The notes beneath the pieces were generated by a model. That model saw nothing but the letters and a program-made list of their open reading frames with translations. It ran no database searches and had not been told where the DNA came from. From Candidatus Thioglobus sp. (GTDB lineage Bacteria; Pseudomonadota; Gammaproteobacteria; PS1; Pseudothioglobaceae), in the NCBI GenBank assembly GCA_015163925.1, contig JAAOIF010000024.1, positions 1 through 9,904 of the forward strand: a stretch of 9,904 nucleotides of DNA, read 5' to 3'. Positions 6,563 to 9,904 of the stretch are shown piece after piece. A program made the position numbers and the translations under genes. How positions within the stretch are numbered: the stretch's first letter is position 1; the number at the start of each line of letters is the position of its first letter.

Positions 6563-8530
6563 ATGCAAAAAAATCCATACAGACAAAATTATAAAGGCGA
6601 GAATCACACATTTAGAATGTTTAAAGATGAGGGTGATGAGTTAGGCGATGTGCCTTGGAATCAGAAGATTTTCCAAAATGATACTTCGTATAAGTGTCCA
6701 ACATATGTGAGCCAGACCCCGCCCTGTCAGGGTTCTTGTCCGTCTGGGCATAATATTCGTGGCTGGCTTGATATTGTGCGTGGCATGGAAAAGCCGCCCG
6801 GCGATATGAGCTGGCAGGAATATGCCTTCAAGCGTTCAACTGATGCAAATCCATTTCCGTCAATTATGGGTCGGGTTTGTCCGGCACCTTGTGAGGACGG
6901 CTGTAATCGCAACGAGGTTGAGGACACAATCGGCATTAATGCGGTGGAGCAATTTATTGGTGATAATGCAAAACAGCAAGGTTATAAATTTAAGATTGAC
7001 GCGGCTGACACTGGCAAAAAAGTTGCAATTATCGGCGGCGGTTGTGGTGGTTTATCAGCAGCATTACAACTGCGAAAGCAGGGTCACAGCGTTACAGTTT
7101 TTGAAAAATACGAAAAACTTGGCGGTATGATGATGTATGGAATTCCGGATTATAGAGTGCCGCGAGATGTGTTGCAGTATGAGATTGATAGGATTTTGGA
7201 GACCGGCGTTGAGACTAAAATGAACACTAAAGTCGGGGTGGATATTAGCATTGAAGAATTGGAGAAAAAGTATGATGCTGTGCTGTTTGCTATCGGCGCT
7301 ATGGGTGGTCGCTCGTTGCCGATTCCCGGCGGTGACGCTACAAATTGTGTTTCTGGTGTGGCATTTTTAGAGGCATATAATCAGGGGCGTTTGCAGCATA
7401 TTACCGGCAAGGTGATTTGTATTGGCGGCGGCGATACTTCTATTGATGTAGTCTCGGTTGCACGGCGTTTGGGTAACATCACAAATGTTCCAGAAAAAGA
7501 CCGGCCAGAAAATATTATCTTTAACGACACTGCCCACGATGTGGTTGATACCTCTAAGCGTTTGGGCGCTGATGTATTATTAACCACTCGCTCAACTATT
7601 GAAAATATGTCAGCCGCACAAGAGGAAATTGATGATGCAAACCGTGAAGGCGTAGAAATTCAGGGGCAATTGCAACCGTTAGAAGTGATTAAAAATGCGG
7701 ACGGCCGGGCTACGGCATTGCGTTTTGCTCGTTTAGATGACAAAAAAGTCATTATTGAAGGCTCTGAGTTTGAGGTGGAATGTGAGCTGATTGTGCCGGC
7801 AATTGGACAAGCGGTTGATAATGAAGGCTTGGATGATTCATTTTTTAATGAGCGTGGTTTTATTGATGCCGATAGAAATTATCAAATTCCAGACAAGCCC
7901 GGATTCTTCGTTTGCGGCGATGTTGTGCGTCCGCATTTATTAACCACAGCTATCGGTCAAGCCAGTATTGCGGCTGAGAGTATCGGTGATTATTTAGCCG
8001 GCAAAGAGCAAACTGCGCGGCCAAAAGTTGATGTGCATTATTTTGATTTAATGAAAAAATTAGGCGAGTGGGACCTTGCCCCTGCCGGCAAATATGACTC
8101 AGACGGCAACCCGGGCGCTGGCACGGATTCAGCAGATTATGCGGTGCATAATTATGAAGACCGCTCATTTGCTTCCATAATTCCGCACACCGAGCTATTT
8201 TTAGGGCATTTTGACAAGGAAGAGCGGAATGCCAGAAATCATAAATTAGTAAATGTTGATAATGTTTTGGGCAATTTTGAAGAGCGTTTGATTGGTTATA
8301 GTGAGGAAGATGCACAAAAAGAAGCCGGCCGTTGTATGTCTTGCGGGCTGTGTTTTGAATGTGATAATTGCGTGATGTATTGCCCACAGGACGCGGTTTT
8401 CAAGGTCAAAAAAGACCAATCAACACTCGGGCGTTATGTGGATACCGACTATGATAAATGTATCGGTTGCCATATTTGCGCCGATGTTTGCCCGACCGGA
8501 TATATTCAAATGGGGCTGGGCAGCGATTAA
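6563..8530 (+). CDS. dsrL: DsrL, NAD(P)-linked iron-sulfur flavoprotein
   Basis: Cytoplasmic iron-sulfur flavoprotein (655 aa) related to the small subunit of glutamate synthase; in sulfur oxidizers it acts as the electron acceptor partner of DsrAB and reduces NAD(P)+. In order: an N-terminal cluster domain with C45, C55, C59 and C106, C110, C114; an FAD dinucleotide fold with IIGGGCGG at about 156-163; the MYGIPDYRVP signature at 191-200; an NAD(P) fold with ICIGGGDTSID at about 285-295; a second FAD contact, FFVCGDV, at about 448-454; and a C-terminal double-cluster ferredoxin region with C591-x2-C594-x2-C597, C600, C603, C607-P and C633-x2-C636-x2-C639-x3-C643-P. It lies between dsrK and dsrJ, as in Allochromatium. 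Its presence is a strong marker for the oxidative pathway. Confidence 0.96.
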   Translation: MQKNPYRQNYKGENHTFRMFKDEGDELGDVPWNQKIFQNDTSYKCPTYVSQTPPCQGSCPSGHNIRGWLDIVRGMEKPPGDMSWQEYAFKRSTDANPFPSIMGRVCPAPCEDGCNRNEVEDTIGINAVEQFIGDNAKQQGYKFKIDAADTGKKVAIIGGGCGGLSAALQLRKQGHSVTVFEKYEKLGGMMMYGIPDYRVPRDVLQYEIDRILETGVETKMNTKVGVDISIEELEKKYDAVLFAIGAMGGRSLPIPGGDATNCVSGVAFLEAYNQGRLQHITGKVICIGGGDTSIDVVSVARRLGNITNVPEKDRPENIIFNDTAHDVVDTSKRLGADVLLTTRSTIENMSAAQEEIDDANREGVEIQGQLQPLEVIKNADGRATALRFARLDDKKVIIEGSEFEVECELIVPAIGQAVDNEGLDDSFFNERGFIDADRNYQIPDKPGFFVCGDVVRPHLLTTAIGQASIAAESIGDYLAGKEQTARPKVDVHYFDLMKKLGEWDLAPAGKYDSDGNPGAGTDSADYAVHNYEDRSFASIIPHTELFLGHFDKEERNARNHKLVNVDNVLGNFEERLIGYSEEDAQKEAGRCMSCGLCFECDNCVMYCPQDAVFKVKKDQSTLGRYVDTDYDKCIGCHICADVCPTGYIQMGLGSD

Positions 8531-8577
8531 ATTGGTTGATTTTTGAATGGTTTTTTAATGATTTGAATAGGAAAAAT

Positions 8578-9042
8578 ATGTCTCGTGGATTAATTATTTT
8601 GTTGGTTTTGCTGCTAAATTCAGCCTTTGCCCATAGCAATTCGCATAGTCTTGGCGATGAGGCAAATGCTCTGAGGGCTGCCGGCAAGACCTTTCACAAA
8701 AGCATTTCGGCTATTCGGAAAATGCACCCGGAGCTGCTAAAACACAAGCGCGATAAGACTTTGCGGCAAGGCATTCGCACTGATGAAAGCTCGCTCAAGG
8801 GCTGTGTGAATTGTCATTCTGGCAAAAATGATGCAACTGGAAATTACCATCCGATTAACGCAAAAGACCAGTTTTGCTCCACTTGCCATCAACAGGTGAG
8901 CGTGAGTGTTGATTGTTTTGCATGCCACCGGACTACGCCGAGTCAGGCGACAATAGCCAAGCAAAATACTGCTGCCGAGCCGATTTCCACAAACACTTTT
9001 ACCGCCGAAGAAGTAGATAAAAAAGGGGATGATGATGAGTAA
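8578..9042 (+). CDS. dsrJ: DsrJ, periplasmic triheme cytochrome c of DsrMKJOP
   Basis: Exported triheme c-type cytochrome (154 aa), the periplasmic redox subunit of DsrMKJOP. A short signal peptide or anchor (RGLIILLVLLLNSAFA, about residues 3-18) leads to a mature part with three CxxCH motifs: C76-C79-H80, C100-C103-H104 and C113-C116-H117. The preceding HPELLKHKRDKTLRQGIR segment is a DsrJ family feature. The ATG at 8578, behind AGGA at 8569, is chosen because a start further up at 8458 would overlap dsrL and put an unrelated stretch before the signal peptide. All six cysteines are used by the CxxCH motifs, so the extra Cys proposed as a heme axial ligand in the Allochromatium protein is not seen. 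The C-terminus is acidic (GDDDE) and its coding overlaps the dsrO start. Confidence 0.93.
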   Translation: MSRGLIILLVLLLNSAFAHSNSHSLGDEANALRAAGKTFHKSISAIRKMHPELLKHKRDKTLRQGIRTDESSLKGCVNCHSGKNDATGNYHPINAKDQFCSTCHQQVSVSVDCFACHRTTPSQATIAKQNTAAEPISTNTFTAEEVDKKGDDDE

Positions 9043-9769
9043 AAAATTCAATCGTAGAGATTTTATTAAAGCCTCAACTGCAACCACAGCAAGCGTTACA
9101 GCGGTTGCCAGCGGAATTACTTTAACCACTTTTGCCGCCAGTGAAACGCCTGTTACTAATGAAAAACGCTGGGGAATGCTGGTTGATACTAATAAATTAT
9201 CGGAAAATGATATTGATAATATGGTCAGCGCCTGTCAGCAGGAACACGGCTGGGGCGGGGAAATTCATTCCACTAATGAGCAAAAACCGGCGTGGATTAA
9301 AAATATCAAAGTGCAGGATAAGGCGACTAAAAAGATTACTAATTTGCCGCTAATGTGTCAGCATTGTGAGCAGCCGCCTTGCGTGGATGTTTGCCCGACT
9401 AATGCTTCGGTGCGGCGTGCCGATGGGATTGTGCTGGTGGATAAGCATCTGTGCATCGGTTGCCGCTATTGTATGATGGCTTGTCCGTATGATGCCCGCT
9501 CGTTTGTGCATGAGAATTTGACCGAGCAAAAAGAGCATTCGCCGCGTGGCAAGGGGACTGTCGAGTCTTGCACAATGTGCGTTCATAAAGTGGATAAAGG
9601 CGAGCAGCCGGCTTGTGTGGCAAGTGTTAGTGCAAAAAGCGATGCGGTGATTTTTGGTGATTTGTATGACAGCTCCAGCAATATCAATCAAACCCTCAAA
9701 CAAGTGCAAAGCACACAAATTAGAGCTGATATGAATTTGAATACAGGCGTGCGTTACAGCGGCATTTAA
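9035..9769 (+). CDS. dsrO: DsrO, periplasmic iron-sulfur subunit of DsrMKJOP
   Basis: Tat-exported ferredoxin-like protein (244 aa) of the NrfC/HmeA type that links DsrJ and the membrane subunit DsrP. The twin-arginine signal is NRRDFIK followed by a mild hydrophobic stretch ending near TTFA. Numbered from this start: motif II is C108-x2-C111-x4-C116-x3-C120-P and motif III is C140-x2-C143-x2-C146-x3-C150-P, both complete. Motif I keeps only its last Cys (C67), and motif IV keeps C179, C182 and C194 but has Val198 where the fourth Cys is expected. This suggests three clusters instead of four. Three ATGs in a row (9029, 9032, 9035) precede the Tat signal; the last has the best distance (6 nt) to AGGGG at 9024. 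It overlaps dsrJ by 8 nt. Confidence 0.94.
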   Translation: MSKKFNRRDFIKASTATTASVTAVASGITLTTFAASETPVTNEKRWGMLVDTNKLSENDIDNMVSACQQEHGWGGEIHSTNEQKPAWIKNIKVQDKATKKITNLPLMCQHCEQPPCVDVCPTNASVRRADGIVLVDKHLCIGCRYCMMACPYDARSFVHENLTEQKEHSPRGKGTVESCTMCVHKVDKGEQPACVASVSAKSDAVIFGDLYDSSSNINQTLKQVQSTQIRADMNLNTGVRYSGI

Positions 9770-9773
9770 GGAA
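9768..9773 (+). promoter_or_regulatory. Ribosome binding site of dsrP
   Basis: AAGGAA begins in the dsrO stop codon and ends 3 nt before the ATG at 9777; the core AAGG is 5 nt away. It supports the dsrP start and coupling with dsrO. Confidence 0.65.
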
Positions 9774-9776
9774 TTT

Positions 9777-9904
9777 ATGAATATTCGTTATCAACAAATT
9801 GAAGGCAAAAGTTTAGGTTTTTACACACTAATCACAGTTTTTACAGCGCTGATTTTCGCTGCACTCGGGGCTGTGTATTATATGGAGCATCACGGGCATT
9901 TTGT
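9777..9904 (+). CDS. dsrP: DsrP, NrfD-like membrane subunit (5' part only)
   Basis: The first 42 residues of an integral membrane protein, cut by the end of the window. A hydrophilic start (MNIRYQQIEGKSLGFY) leads into a hydrophobic helix (about residues 17-35, TLITVFTALIFAALGAVYY) and then MEHHGHFV, which matches the first loop of DsrP/NrfD-family quinone-interacting subunits. It starts 7 nt after the dsrO stop, in the place dsrP takes in known dsr operons. In the complex it would move electrons between the quinone pool and DsrO/DsrJ. The call rests on both position and the short N-terminal match. Confidence 0.88.
   Translation, partial: MNIRYQQIEGKSLGFYTLITVFTALIFAALGAVYYMEHHGHF

Noticed and set aside
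7950..8387. Antisense open frame of 145 codons within dsrL
   Set aside because: It lies wholly within the conserved C-terminal coding part of dsrL, and the composition looks like reverse-frame noise.
8458..8577. Upstream in-frame ATG start for dsrJ giving 40 extra residues
   Set aside because: It overlaps the dsrL ferredoxin coding region and would bury the signal peptide; the ATG at 8578 has AGGA and directly begins the signal sequence.
1..9904. An undescribed biological system, mobile element, tRNA or rRNA
   Set aside because: Every gene belongs to the known dsr cluster, with gaps of at most 122 nt; no transposase, inverted terminal repeats, tRNA-like clover or integration site was seen.

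Overview
The window is an almost gap-free, single-strand gene cluster for reverse (oxidative) dissimilatory sulfite reductase, in the order dsrA-dsrB-dsrE-dsrF-dsrH-dsrC-dsrM-dsrK-dsrL-dsrJ-dsrO-dsrP, with dsrP cut off by the right edge. This is the gene order known from Allochromatium vinosum and other proteobacterial sulfur oxidizers. The presence of dsrEFH and dsrL, and dsrE following dsrB directly with no dsrD between them, point to a sulfur-oxidizing bacterium rather than a sulfate reducer. The AT-leaning composition and A/T-rich third codon positions suggest a gammaproteobacterial sulfur oxidizer (for example a free-living or symbiotic marine type), but the taxon cannot be fixed from the sequence alone.

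Layout: 26-2474 holds the two catalytic subunits DsrA and DsrB (siroheme and [4Fe-4S]), separated by 70 nt that contain hairpins. 2485-3598 holds the DsrE, DsrF and DsrH sulfurtransferase subunits, packed within 1-10 nt of each other. 3647-3970 holds dsrC, with a strong ribosome binding site and a clear Rho-independent terminator just after it (3984-4016). A 122-nt intergenic stretch follows, then dsrM, dsrK, dsrL, dsrJ, dsrO and the start of dsrP, with short or negative spacing except 47 nt before dsrJ.

How the genes work together (from what is known of the families): sulfane sulfur is passed through the DsrEFH hexamer to the C-terminal cysteines of DsrC. DsrAB, with DsrL as the NAD(P)-linked electron acceptor partner, oxidizes the DsrC-bound sulfur to sulfite. 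The membrane complex DsrMKJOP exchanges electrons between the DsrC thiol/disulfide state in the cytoplasm and the quinone pool or periplasmic carriers.

The system itself is well described; I see no unknown new system. The points that deserve a second look are: a DsrO whose missing cysteines are exactly the set expected to bind one [4Fe-4S] cluster; a DsrJ with no cysteine outside its three CxxCH motifs, so the unusual Cys heme ligand reported for this family seems absent; a tandem TEI[K/E] repeat tail on DsrK; the terminator that splits the operon after dsrC; and a compact palindrome between dsrA and dsrB.
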